From Sphingomonas adhaesiva (GTDB lineage: Bacteria; Pseudomonadota; Alphaproteobacteria; Sphingomonadales; Sphingomonadaceae): 64,000 nucleotides of DNA. The notes under the pieces are model-generated. The model was given only the letters and a program-made list of their open reading frames with translations, had not been told where the DNA came from and made no database searches. Both the position numbers and the translations under genes were made by a program. This document shows, one piece after another, positions 17,801 through 25,727 of the stretch. The DNA is taken from NCBI RefSeq assembly GCF_002374855.1, contig NZ_NWVC01000003.1:248001-312000 (forward strand). Reading direction: 5' to 3'. The stretch's first letter is position 1. Each line of letters begins with the position of its first letter.

Positions 17801-18253
17801 GGGGCGCGCCGCGATGATCGCGCCGATGCGGTTCTGGCTGACCAGCGCGGGGCTGTGCGCGCCGGTCGCCGAATCGGCGAACAGCAATTGCACGTCCTTG
17901 GCCCGCACGTCGCGCCCGTCGATGCGATAGGCGCTGCCCGCGCCGCGCTCGATCCGGCGGACGATCTCGCTTTCCTGCGCGCCGTCGGGGCGATCCACCT
18001 CGGCGAGCAGCGATACCTCGGCGAAGTCGCGCGGCGGGCGGGTCGCGGTGCCCGCGAAGATCACATCCTCCATCCCGGCGCCGCGCATCGACTTCGGGCT
18101 GTTTTCGCCCATCGTCCAGCGCAGCGCCTCCAGGAGGTTCGACTTGCCGCAGCCGTTGGGGCCGACGACGCCGGTCAGGCCCGGTTCGATGCGCAGGTCG
18201 GCCGGGTCGACGAAGCTCTTGAAGCCCGTCAGCCGCAGCCGCTTGATGCGCAT
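14861..18253 (-). CDS. smc: Chromosome segregation protein SMC
   Basis: A 1130-residue condensin ATPase of normal length. The N-terminal head has FKSFVDP and Walker A GPNGCGKSN (about 31-39). Long heptad-rich, Ala/Arg/Glu-rich coiled coils flank a hinge in the middle (around residues 480-620). The C-terminal head has the ABC signature TLLSGGEQALTAVAL and Walker B with PICVLDEVDAPLDD. It acts on nucleoid DNA with ScpA and ScpB, which are not in the window. Downstream of the dsbA-dsbA-DUF721 genes with a 34-bp gap, so likely the last gene of that transcript. Confidence 0.97.
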   Translation of the reverse strand: MRIKRLRLTGFKSFVDPADLRIEPGLTGVVGPNGCGKSNLLEALRWTMGENSPKSMRGAGMEDVIFAGTATRPPRDFAEVSLLAEVDRPDGAQESEIVRRIERGAGSAYRIDGRDVRAKDVQLLFADSATGAHSPALVSQNRIGAIIAARPAERRAMLEEAAGIAGLHVRRKDAEARMRATEANLARLDEVMSDQATRVAALRRQARAAERYRLLSEQIRVAEARMIYARWRDAAQAAEAAKDEAEAAEAAVAAASAREQETIAAQRAAAERLAAARAAALAARDHAGEVTHQLTRAREQRHGLQRRLLEMETNARRIAEDRTREDALSHDAADALARLTDEVAALESQVREGAAAVPALEAALSEAERHARDVEVALAQALSEQAAQAAERRVAAAASAAATARFERATRDAVQLEEAIAGVGDVEALENERGAAQETQAAAREQAAKARAALEWAETSEAEAAADRDPAEAARAAAIAALAALDGEAAALARGATEADDKLLGAVSAEPGFERALAAALGDDMESSLSDWHGSAVRSTDPPAPVGTLPLAARVEAPAPLARRLSQIFLVEGDSGQPLAPGQRLVTREGRLRRWDGYVTEHGGAAAAERLERRNRLAKLTADRPAAAEAVERATARRAALDERIARARAAAQSARALLTQAEAQQREAQRAEDRAAAQIERLAGQRADLIERQARVAADIAEADAERARAEAALTALPDGSAAAAATARLQGEAQAARAQVALARADRTAHDRNLAQARDRQAAARAEMQGWKARAGEAVRRIADMDRRAADLSAELEKLADRPAQLTAEIARLEQAHDTARTAADTTQGEERDADAAVRAADAAQARANETLAAAREARAGAAARAENHELRRVEMGRVSGERFECPAPVLPTKAGFDSATVASPQDESAAHERLTMDRERLGPVNLVAEQELAELETSGAATAAEREELGQAVNRLRGSIGTLNREGRQRLLAAFEAVDGHFRRLFTTLFDGGQAHLELVDSDDPLEAGLEIMAQPPGKRLQSLTLLSGGEQALTAVALIFGLFLTNPAPICVLDEVDAPLDDANIERFCDLLDRMTQETDTRYLIVTHNAVTMSRMHRLFGVTMVEKGVSRLVSVDLQAAELLAAE

Positions 18254-18287
18254 CGCCCCGCGCCCGCCCGACGCTATCGCCGCGGCA

Positions 18288-19043
18288 TCACGCGCCGGCG
18301 TTCTTCAGCGCGGCCTCGATCCCCTGCCACGTCACGACATTGTCGAGCTTGCGGCCGTTGAGGAAGAAGGTCGGGGTGCCGGTGACGCCCTGCTTGTCGG
18401 ACGCATCCTGCATCATCTTGGTCAGCGCCTCGATCTCCTTGGTGTCGTTCAGGCAGGCGCGGGCCTGCGCCTCGGTCACGCCGCGCTGCTTGACGAAATC
18501 GACATAGCCCATGGCATCGCCCCAGGCATTGGCGATCTGCGCCGGGGTCATGTTGGCGGTGCGTTGCAGAAACGCCTGATCCTGCGCGACCTTCATCTGG
18601 GTGTCGAGGAACTTGGGCTGGTCGAGATACATCTGTTCCAGGATCGGGAAGAACGGCCCCGGCCCGGCGCAACGACCCAGCAGCGACGCGGCGAAATCGG
18701 GCGGGCCGTGGACCATGAAGTCACGGAATTCGTACGATACCTTGCCGGTGCGGACGTAATTCTCCTCCAGCGGGCGCTGCCCGGTCTGGCCGAACGCGCC
18801 GCAGGTCGGGCAGGTGCGCGACCCGTATTCGACCAGCTTGAGCGGCGCGTCGGGATTGCCCATCACGAACCCGCCCTCCGGCGTGCGCGAGACGACCTGC
18901 GTCCAGTCCTGCCCGGCCGGCGCCTTCACCGCGGCGACGGAATTGGCGGGGGCGGTGGGCGCGCTGTCATTGCCGCCGCCGCCCGATCCGCAGGCGGCGA
19001 GCAGCCCCAGCGCGGCGAGCGCGGGGATCGCGAGATATCTCAT
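18288..19043 (-). CDS. DsbA-like thioredoxin-domain lipoprotein (CPTC)
   Basis: A 251-residue protein with a lipoprotein signal (lipobox LAAC, Cys18) and a DsbA-type thioredoxin domain. The active site is CPTC in GSRTCPTCGAFG and the cis-proline is in GVTGTPTFFLNG. A role in periplasmic disulfide chemistry is likely. The start at 19043 is supported by GGAGTGA just upstream; an alternative ATG at 19064 would overlap the stop of the preceding gene by ATGA but would put seven extra residues before the signal. It follows a paralogue of the same family and precedes smc. Confidence 0.88.
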   Translation of the reverse strand: MRYLAIPALAALGLLAACGSGGGGNDSAPTAPANSVAAVKAPAGQDWTQVVSRTPEGGFVMGNPDAPLKLVEYGSRTCPTCGAFGQTGQRPLEENYVRTGKVSYEFRDFMVHGPPDFAASLLGRCAGPGPFFPILEQMYLDQPKFLDTQMKVAQDQAFLQRTANMTPAQIANAWGDAMGYVDFVKQRGVTEAQARACLNDTKEIEALTKMMQDASDKQGVTGTPTFFLNGRKLDNVVTWQGIEAALKNAGA

Positions 19044-19060
19044 CACTTCACTCCGTTGGG

Positions 19061-19726
19061 TCATTTCGCACCGGCCGCGCGCAGCTGCGGTTCCAGCTTC
19101 GCCCAGTCGACATTCTGGATCAGCCGGCCGTTGATCTCGAACGCGGGGGTGCCCGCCACCTGCGACGTCGCGTTCGACGCCGCCAGCACGCGCTTCACCT
19201 GCGCATCGGTGGCGAAACAGGCGTCGATCGCGCCCGCCGGGGCGCCGGCGGCCAGCGCGATCGCGGTCAGCCCGCCGCCGTCGGCCATCGCCTTCAGCTG
19301 CGCCAGCTGCGGCCAGGCGGAGATGCGCGCGGCATTGCCCTGCTGCCATTCGGCGGTGCGTTCGAACCATTGCTGCTGCTGTGCGAACAGCGCCTTGTGC
19401 AGTCGCGGGAAGGCCGCCGGCCCGGCGCAGCGCGCCAGCGTCGCGGCGACGAGGTCGAGCCCGTCGTGGACCTGGTTGCGCACCTCCACGCTGACGCTGC
19501 CGGACCGGACCATCGCGCCCAGCGGCTGGTCCGACTGTTCGGCGTAATGTGCGCAATGCGGGCAGGTGTAGCTGACATATTCGACCAGCTTCACCCGCGC
19601 CCTGGGATTGCCGATCAGGTAGCTGCCGGTGGCGACCGGCGCGGCTACCGCGGTCCATGGGCGCGGCGCGGCGACGATCGGGGCGGCCAGCAGCAGTGCG
19701 GCGATAAGGGGCAGGACACGCATCAT
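19061..19726 (-). CDS. DsbA-like thioredoxin-domain exported protein (CPHC)
   Basis: A 221-residue protein with a short cleavable signal peptide (residues 1-19, ending IVAA) and a DsbA fold. The redox motif is the classical DsbA CPHC (SYTCPHCAHY), and the cis-proline loop is QVAGTPAFEING. It probably works as a periplasmic thiol oxidoreductase. The ATG overlaps the stop of the upstream DUF721 gene (ATGA), so it is translationally coupled. Together with the next gene it makes two neighbouring, clearly paralogous DsbA-like proteins ahead of smc, a layout typical of sphingomonads. Confidence 0.9.
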   Translation of the reverse strand: MMRVLPLIAALLLAAPIVAAPRPWTAVAAPVATGSYLIGNPRARVKLVEYVSYTCPHCAHYAEQSDQPLGAMVRSGSVSVEVRNQVHDGLDLVAATLARCAGPAAFPRLHKALFAQQQQWFERTAEWQQGNAARISAWPQLAQLKAMADGGGLTAIALAAGAPAGAIDACFATDAQVKRVLAASNATSQVAGTPAFEINGRLIQNVDWAKLEPQLRAAGAK

Positions 19727-20247
19727 CGCACCTTGGGCAGGACGGGCAGCGGGGCGGGGGTGGCGGACGCGACGCCGGAGGCCAGCGCCTCCAGCACCGC
19801 CTTCAGTTCGGGATCGGCGATCGCCTTCAGGCTGCCGCCCAGTTCCGGGGCGGGGGCGAGCGAGGGCGGCGCGCGGCGTTCGGGGCGCTTGGTCACCTCA
19901 CCCTGGCGGATCGCGACGCGGTTGATCGCGGCATAGCCGAAGAAGCGGTTGACCCGCTCGATGATCTCCACGGTCAGGTGGCTCATCATCGGGGCGTGCG
20001 CGCCGCGGACGGTCAGTGTCAGCGTGCCGTCCTGCTTCTTGCCGACGGGAAAGCGGATCGAATCGGGGCTGCTGACCGCGGCCAGCCGCTCGCCCACGAT
20101 CTCAGGCCAGCGGCTGACGATCGCGGATTGCACGAAGCCGAAGCGGCGGAACGCGGCGCCGCCGATCGCGGGCAGCAGTTCGGCCACCTGTCGCGATCGG
20201 TTCTGCCGCTCGGGCGGGGGGGCAGGGACACGGTCGCGCTTGCTCAT
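19723..20247 (-). CDS. DUF721 domain protein (DciA-like)
   Basis: A 174-residue basic protein with a DUF721/DciA-type domain in the first ~100 residues: the helix-rich VAELLPAIGGAAFRRFGF, then IVSRWPEIVGERLAAVSSP and the strand region TLTLTVRGAHAPMM followed by IIERVNRFFGY. DciA proteins in many bacteria help load the replicative helicase; whether this short relative does so is inference. The C-terminus is Ala/Pro-rich. The start at MSKRDRV was preferred over an ATG 12 bases upstream, which lacks a ribosome-binding site. It is divergent from mutY, with only 26 bp between starts. Confidence 0.8.
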   Translation of the reverse strand: MSKRDRVPAPPPERQNRSRQVAELLPAIGGAAFRRFGFVQSAIVSRWPEIVGERLAAVSSPDSIRFPVGKKQDGTLTLTVRGAHAPMMSHLTVEIIERVNRFFGYAAINRVAIRQGEVTKRPERRAPPSLAPAPELGGSLKAIADPELKAVLEALASGVASATPAPLPVLPKVR

Positions 20248-20273
20248 TCGCCGTCCCATGCCATAGCCGGGGC

Positions 20274-21311
20274 ATGGACGCCAAGCGCCGCGATGTCGCC
20301 GCCCCGCTTCTCGACTGGTACGACCGTAACCGCCGCGACCTGCCGTGGCGGGCAAAGGCGGGCGAGACCCCCGATCCGTATCGGGTGTGGTTGTCCGAGG
20401 TGATGCTGCAACAGACGACCGTGGCGACGGTGCGCCCGCGCTTTTCGGCATGGATCGCGCGCTGGCCGACCTTCGCCGCGCTGGCGGCGGCGGACGAGGC
20501 GGACGTGATGGCCGCCTGGGCGGGGCTGGGATATTATGCCCGTGCGCGCAACCTGATGGCGGCGGCGCGGGTGATCGCGGCCGATCATGGCGGCGCGCTG
20601 CCGGATACCGAGGCGGCGCTGCGCGCGCTGCCGGGGTTCGGCGATTATACCGCGGCGGCGGTGGCGGCGATCGCGTTCGGGCGGCGCGCGGTGGTGGTCG
20701 ACGCGAACGTCGAGCGGGTGGTCGCGCGGCTGTTCGCGATTCCGCACCCGCTGCCGGGCGGGCGCCGCGCGATCCGCGCCGCCGCCGACACGATCACGCC
20801 CGACCGGCGCGCGGGCGATTTCGCGCAGGCGATGATGGACCTGGGGTCGGCGATCTGCACCCCGCGCCGCCCGCGCTGCCTGCTGTGCCCGATCGCCGAG
20901 GGCTGCGCCGCGCGTGCGCTGGGCACGCCGGAGACGTTCCCGGTGAAGAAGCCGAAGGCAGCGCGCCCGCATCGGCACGGCACGATCTTCTGGCTGGAAC
21001 GCGACGGCGCGGTGCTGCTGGTGCGGCGCCCGGACAAGGGGCTGCTGGGTGGGATGCGCGCGCTGCCGACCGGGCCGTGGGGCGATGCGCCGCCGGGACT
21101 GGCGGAGGCGCCGGCGGCGGCGGACTGGCGGATGCTGGACGACGGTGTCTCGCACGGGTTTACGCACTTCACGCTCGACCTTGCGCTGGCGGTCGCGCGG
21201 ACGCATCACGCGGTCAACATCGGCGAATGGTGGCCGGTCGACCGACTGGACGAGGCGGGTCTGCCGACCTTGTTCGCCAAGGCCGCGGCGGTGGTGAGGA
21301 GAATGGCGTGA
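20274..21311 (+). CDS. mutY: A/G-specific adenine DNA glycosylase
   Basis: A 345-residue DNA repair enzyme that removes adenine mispaired with 8-oxoguanine. Catalytic Glu at about E42 (LSEVMLQQTTV), helix-hairpin-helix LPGFGDYTAAAVAAIAFG (about 119-136) followed by the catalytic Asp at about D143 (VVVDANVERV), and the iron-sulfur cluster cysteines C195, C202, C205 and C211 in the C-x6-C-x2-C-x5-C spacing. The C-terminal Nudix-like domain that reads 8-oxoG follows (about 225-345), with FTHF. The downstream hydrolase overlaps by GTGA. Confidence 0.96.
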   Translation: MDAKRRDVAAPLLDWYDRNRRDLPWRAKAGETPDPYRVWLSEVMLQQTTVATVRPRFSAWIARWPTFAALAAADEADVMAAWAGLGYYARARNLMAAARVIAADHGGALPDTEAALRALPGFGDYTAAAVAAIAFGRRAVVVDANVERVVARLFAIPHPLPGGRRAIRAAADTITPDRRAGDFAQAMMDLGSAICTPRRPRCLLCPIAEGCAARALGTPETFPVKKPKAARPHRHGTIFWLERDGAVLLVRRPDKGLLGGMRALPTGPWGDAPPGLAEAPAAADWRMLDDGVSHGFTHFTLDLALAVARTHHAVNIGEWWPVDRLDEAGLPTLFAKAAAVVRRMA

Positions 21312-22621
21312 CGAGCAAGCGGTGGACAATGGCGGCGGCGCTGGCCCTGGCGCTGGCGGCCGGGGGCACGGGACTGGCGCGGCAGGCGCAGCCGGCACCG
21401 GCACCGGCGGCGCGCGCGCCTTCGCTGCTGCCCGCGACCCAGGCATTGTTCGACCGATACGTGGCCGAGCGCCGCGTGCCCGGAATCGTCGGTGCGTTCG
21501 GACGTGACGATTACCCGACCTATTTCGTGTCCAGCGGCACGATCGCCTGGGGCGATGGCGCGCCGGCGGCGGGGCCGGACAGCCTGTGGCGCGTCTATTC
21601 GATGACCAAGCCGGTCACCGCGATGGCGGCGATGATCCTGATCGAGGAAGGCAAGATCGGGCTGGACGACCCGCTGTCGAAATATTTCCCGGCGTTCGCG
21701 ACGATGCGCGTGCTGACCAGGCCCGACACCTCGCTCGACAGCCGCCCGGCGACGAAGCCGATCACGATCCGCGAGTTGCTGACGCATACCGCCGGGCTGG
21801 GCTACAATATCATCAGCAAGGGGCCGCTGCTGAAGGAATATGAGGCGCGCGGCATCCTGCCCGCCGCGCTCAACGCCGCGACCGAGGGCAAGGCGAAGGC
21901 CGCGCGGCCCACATCGCTGGCGGAGTTCGCGAATCGCGTCGCGGCGCTGCCGCTGATCGCGGAGCCGGGGACGAAATGGAGCTATTCGATCGGCCTCGAC
22001 GTGATGGGCGCGGTGATCGAGAAGGCGAGCGGGATGCCGTTCGACCGCTTCGTCCAGACGCGGCTGCTCGATCCACTCAAGATGAGCTCGACCTTCTGGC
22101 AGGTGCCGCAGAAGGACGCCGGGCGGCTTGCCACCAATTATGCGGTTCTGGGGGCGCAGGGCGTGCCGGTCGATCCGGCGGCGACCTCGGTCTATCTCCA
22201 GCCGCCCAGCTTTCCCTATGGCGGTGCGGGGCTGGTGTCGTCGGCGCGCGACTACGACCGGTTCCTCCACATGATCCAGGATCGCGGCACGCTGGACGGC
22301 GTGCGCGTGCTGAAGCCGGAGACGGTGGCGCTGGCGACGTCGAACCTTCTGCCCGCGGGCGTCACCTTTACCGGGGTGACGCCGGGCAGCGTCACCGACA
22401 CCGGCTATGGCGCGGGCGGCTATGTCACGCTGGCCGACCGGCCGGGGGTGCTGGCGGGCACCTATGGTTGGGACGGCGCGGCGAACAGCGTCGCATGGGT
22501 CAATCCGACGCATCGGATGCGCGGCGTGGTGATGGTCAACATCTTCCCGCCCGGCTCGCTGCCGCTGCGCCGCGAGGTGCCGGCCGCGCTGATTCAGGAC
22601 GCGGCGAGGCTGCACCGGTGA
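21308..22621 (+). CDS. Serine hydrolase of the beta-lactamase/EstB family
   Basis: A 437-residue exported protein with a signal peptide (about 7-26) and a class C beta-lactamase-like fold. The active-site SxxK is in RVYSMTKPVTA and the second motif Tyr is in KWSYSIGLDV. Such proteins are esterases, D-aminopeptidases or peptidases rather than true beta-lactamases; the substrate cannot be named. The GTG start overlaps the mutY stop (GTGA), and its own stop overlaps the next GTG in the same way, so three unrelated functions are coupled in one transcript. Confidence 0.87.
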   Translation: MTSKRWTMAAALALALAAGGTGLARQAQPAPAPAARAPSLLPATQALFDRYVAERRVPGIVGAFGRDDYPTYFVSSGTIAWGDGAPAAGPDSLWRVYSMTKPVTAMAAMILIEEGKIGLDDPLSKYFPAFATMRVLTRPDTSLDSRPATKPITIRELLTHTAGLGYNIISKGPLLKEYEARGILPAALNAATEGKAKAARPTSLAEFANRVAALPLIAEPGTKWSYSIGLDVMGAVIEKASGMPFDRFVQTRLLDPLKMSSTFWQVPQKDAGRLATNYAVLGAQGVPVDPAATSVYLQPPSFPYGGAGLVSSARDYDRFLHMIQDRGTLDGVRVLKPETVALATSNLLPAGVTFTGVTPGSVTDTGYGAGGYVTLADRPGVLAGTYGWDGAANSVAWVNPTHRMRGVVMVNIFPPGSLPLRREVPAALIQDAARLHR

Positions 22622-23490
22622 TCGCCGCTCCGGGGTTCACCGGCGGGACGCTCGACCGCGCCGACCATTTGCGCCACGATGCCGATGCCTTTGCGGCGGC
22701 ACTGGGCAACTGGCAGTCGCGGCTGCTGAAGCTCGACGGGTTCGAGCCGGAGGTGGACGACAGCGGCCGGCTGGCGTGGACGATGTTGTCCGACGCGCCC
22801 GACGATGCCGAATTCGTGCTGCTGGGGCTGGACGGCGGGCGCGCGCGCTTCGCGGCGGTGCCGCCCGCGGGGGGACCGGCGCCGTCGTTCCGATCGCCCA
22901 CCCTGTTCCGTCTGCTCGACCAGCTGCAGCCGGGGGAGGCGGCGACCTTTGCCACCGGGCGCTCGCTGGTCGACTGGCATCTGCGGCACCGGTTCTGCGC
23001 GCAATGCGGCGCGTCCACCGCGATTTTCCGCGCAGGGTGGGGCCGCAAATGCGGAGCGTGTAACGCCGAGCATTTCCCCCGTGTCGACCCGGTCGTCATC
23101 ATGCTGGCCGAACATGACGGGCGCGCGCTGGTCGGGCGCCAGCCGGCCTTTCCCAAGGGGCGCTATTCGGCACTGGCCGGATTCCTGGAGCCGGGCGAAT
23201 CGATCGAGGAAGCGGTGCGGCGCGAGATCGGCGAGGAAGCCGGGCTGCCGATCGGCGCGGTGCGCTACGTCGCCAGCCAGCCGTGGCCGTTCCCCGCGCA
23301 GCTGATGATCGCCTGCGTCGCGCAGGCGGAGCACGACCGCATCACGCTCGACGCCAACGAATTGGAGGATGCGATGTGGGTGACGCGCGACGACGTGCGC
23401 GCCGCGCTGGCGGGGGAGGGGCCGTTCCTGGCCCCGCCGCCCTATGCGATCGCGCACACGCTGCTGGAGGCATGGTCGGCCGGGGAGTGA
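22618..23490 (+). CDS. nudC: NAD(+) diphosphatase (NADH pyrophosphatase)
   Basis: A 290-residue Nudix hydrolase that splits NAD(H) to NMN(H) and AMP and can remove NAD caps from RNA. A four-cysteine zinc ribbon (CAQC at about 127-130, CGAC at about 145-148) precedes the Nudix box GFLEPGESIEEAVRREIGEE (from about 188), and the NudC-specific SQPWPFP follows about 17 residues later, ending with QLMIA. GTG start inside the GTGA overlap with the serine hydrolase; the first ATG would remove part of the N-terminal domain. Confidence 0.95.
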   Translation: MIAAPGFTGGTLDRADHLRHDADAFAAALGNWQSRLLKLDGFEPEVDDSGRLAWTMLSDAPDDAEFVLLGLDGGRARFAAVPPAGGPAPSFRSPTLFRLLDQLQPGEAATFATGRSLVDWHLRHRFCAQCGASTAIFRAGWGRKCGACNAEHFPRVDPVVIMLAEHDGRALVGRQPAFPKGRYSALAGFLEPGESIEEAVRREIGEEAGLPIGAVRYVASQPWPFPAQLMIACVAQAEHDRITLDANELEDAMWVTRDDVRAALAGEGPFLAPPPYAIAHTLLEAWSAGE

Positions 23491-23506
23491 CCCCGGCCGG
23501 GGGCGA

Positions 23507-25642
23507 TTACTGAGCGACCTTCAGCTGTTGCAGCACGAACGCCTGCGCCTCGGCATTCTGGCGATAGCGTTCGAAGCGGCCCGACTTGCCGCCGTGCCCG
23601 GCCTCCATGTTGACGCGGAACACCAGCGGGTTGCTGTCGGTCTTCATCTCGCGCAGCCTGGCGACCCATTTGGCGGGTTCGTAATATTGCACCTGGCTGT
23701 CCCACAGGCCGGTGCCGACGTACATCGCCGGATACCCCTGCCGCGTCACATTGTCGTAGGGCGAGTAGCTGAGCATATAGTCGTAATAGGCCTTCTGCGC
23801 CGGGTTGCCCCATTCGTCATATTCGAACGTGGTCAGCGGGATCGAGGCGTCGAGCATCGTCGTCACCACGTCGACGAACGGCACCTGCGCGACCATCACC
23901 GCATAATCCTTCGGCGCGATGTTCGCGACCGCACCCATCAGCAGCCCGCCCGCGCTGCCGCCCATCGCCGCGACGCGGCCCGGCGCGGCATATTTCTGCG
24001 CCACCAGATAGCGGGTGACGTCGACGAAATCGGTGAAGGTGTTCTTCTTGTTGAGCAGATGCCCGTCGTCGTACCAGCCGCGGCCCATTTCCTGCCCGCC
24101 GCGGATATGCGCCAGCGCATAGACGACGCCGCGGTCGAGCAGCGGCAGGCGGGCGGGATCGACCGCCGGGTCCGTGGAGATGCCGTAGCTGCCATAGGCG
24201 TACTGGAACAGCGGCGCGGTGCCGTCGCGCTTCGTACCCTTGCGATAGACGATCGACACCGGCACCTTCGTCCCGTCGCGTGCGGGTGCCCAGACGCGTT
24301 CGGTCACGTAATTGGCGGGATCGTAGCCGGGGACCGGCGCCACCTTCAGCGTGCGGCGCTCGCCGGTCCTCGCATTCACCTCATAGGTGGTGGTGGGCGT
24401 GACCAGCGAGGCATAGCTGTAGCGCACCCAGTCGGTCTTCGCCGGTTCGGCGTTGATCGACAGCGACATCTGGTACGCCGGCTCGTCCGCCTTGACCGGG
24501 GTGGAGCGCCCGTCGTCGCCCAGCAGGCGGATCATGCGGTTCCCGCCCTCGCGCTGGTCGATCGCGACGAAGCCGGCGAAGGGGGTGAAATCCTCGATGA
24601 AGACGGTGTCGCTGGCCGGCGTCAGGTCGCGCCAGGCCGCGACGCCCTTCGCGGCATCGGCATCGGCGAGCGTCACCAGCTTGTAGTTCTTGGCATCGCG
24701 ATTGGTCTTGACGATCCAGCGCGTGCCCATGTGATCGGCCTGATAACGGAAATCGCGCGCGCGCGGCGCGAACAGCGTCAGCGCGGCGGGAGTGGCCAGC
24801 GGCGCGCAGCGTTGCTCGTCGCTGACGGTCGATTCGACGCGCACGCACCAGAAACGATCGTCGCTGGTGCGGTTGATCGACATCTGGAAGGTGTCGTCCT
24901 TCTCCTCGTACAGCACGCGGTCGGTGGCGGGGGCGGTGCCCAGCACGTGCGCCATCACCTTGTACCCGCGCAGCGTCGTCGGATCCTTGGCGATGTACAT
25001 CAGCGTGCGGTTGTCGTCGGCCCAGACCAGGTTCGGCTCCGCATCGGTGATCGTGTCCGGCAGCAACTGCCCGGTCGCCAGATCCTTGATCCGGACGACA
25101 TATTGCCGGCGCCCGACGGTATCGGTGGCAAAGGCCGCCAGGCGGTTGTCGGGGCTAATCTCCATATCGCTCAGCGCGAAGAAATTGTGGCCCTTCGCCA
25201 TGGCGGGCTGATCGAACAGCAGTTCGGCGGGCGCGTCGGCGCTGCCCTTGCGCCGTTCCATGATCGGGTAATTGGCGCCGGCGGCATAGCGGCTCTGATA
25301 CCAATAGCCGTTGCGCCGATAGGGAACCGAGCTGTCATCCTGTTTGATGTGGCTCACCGCCTCGGCATAGAGGCGGTCTTCCAGCGGCTTGAGCGGGGCG
25401 AGGAGCGCGTCGGCATAGTCGTTCTCCGCCTTCAGATAGGCGAGCATCTCCGGGTTCTTCCGCGTGTCGTCGCGCAGCCAGTAATAGGCATCCTCGCGCG
25501 CGCCGTTGGGGGAGGGGACGGTATGCGGCTTCTTCGCCGCGCGCGGCGGCTGCGGCGCACCTGCCGCTGCCGGGCGATTTCCCTGCGCCAGCGCGACAGC
25601 GGACACCGACAGCAGGACGCCGGCGAGCAACAGCTTCTTCAT
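23507..25642 (-). CDS. Exported S9 family prolyl oligopeptidase / oligopeptidase B
   Basis: A 711-residue serine peptidase with a signal peptide (MKKLLLAGVLLSVSAVALAQ, the first 20 residues), a seven-bladed propeller (about 90-420) and a C-terminal alpha/beta hydrolase. The nucleophile is at about Ser563 (MGGSAGGLLMG), the Asp region is GTGLWDSQVQY and the His is in EAGHGGKSGR. The peptidase domain with HIRGGQEMGRGWYDDGH is typical of oligopeptidase B, which cuts short peptides after Arg/Lys; an exported copy would act in the periplasm. The gene stands alone, convergent with nudC. Confidence 0.92.
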   Translation of the reverse strand: MKKLLLAGVLLSVSAVALAQGNRPAAAGAPQPPRAAKKPHTVPSPNGAREDAYYWLRDDTRKNPEMLAYLKAENDYADALLAPLKPLEDRLYAEAVSHIKQDDSSVPYRRNGYWYQSRYAAGANYPIMERRKGSADAPAELLFDQPAMAKGHNFFALSDMEISPDNRLAAFATDTVGRRQYVVRIKDLATGQLLPDTITDAEPNLVWADDNRTLMYIAKDPTTLRGYKVMAHVLGTAPATDRVLYEEKDDTFQMSINRTSDDRFWCVRVESTVSDEQRCAPLATPAALTLFAPRARDFRYQADHMGTRWIVKTNRDAKNYKLVTLADADAAKGVAAWRDLTPASDTVFIEDFTPFAGFVAIDQREGGNRMIRLLGDDGRSTPVKADEPAYQMSLSINAEPAKTDWVRYSYASLVTPTTTYEVNARTGERRTLKVAPVPGYDPANYVTERVWAPARDGTKVPVSIVYRKGTKRDGTAPLFQYAYGSYGISTDPAVDPARLPLLDRGVVYALAHIRGGQEMGRGWYDDGHLLNKKNTFTDFVDVTRYLVAQKYAAPGRVAAMGGSAGGLLMGAVANIAPKDYAVMVAQVPFVDVVTTMLDASIPLTTFEYDEWGNPAQKAYYDYMLSYSPYDNVTRQGYPAMYVGTGLWDSQVQYYEPAKWVARLREMKTDSNPLVFRVNMEAGHGGKSGRFERYRQNAEAQAFVLQQLKVAQ

Positions 25643-25727
25643 GGAATGGACCGTCCGATCGAGGGGAGACAATGTATCCCACGATACGGGGTGCGCCGCA
25701 CCGCGCAAGCCCCGGCGGGTCGGCAAA

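Noticed and set aside
15512..18361. A 949-codon open frame on the plus strand opposite smc
   Set aside because: It is an artefact of high GC and biased codon use in smc; the product is Arg/Gly/Ala-rich without any domain.
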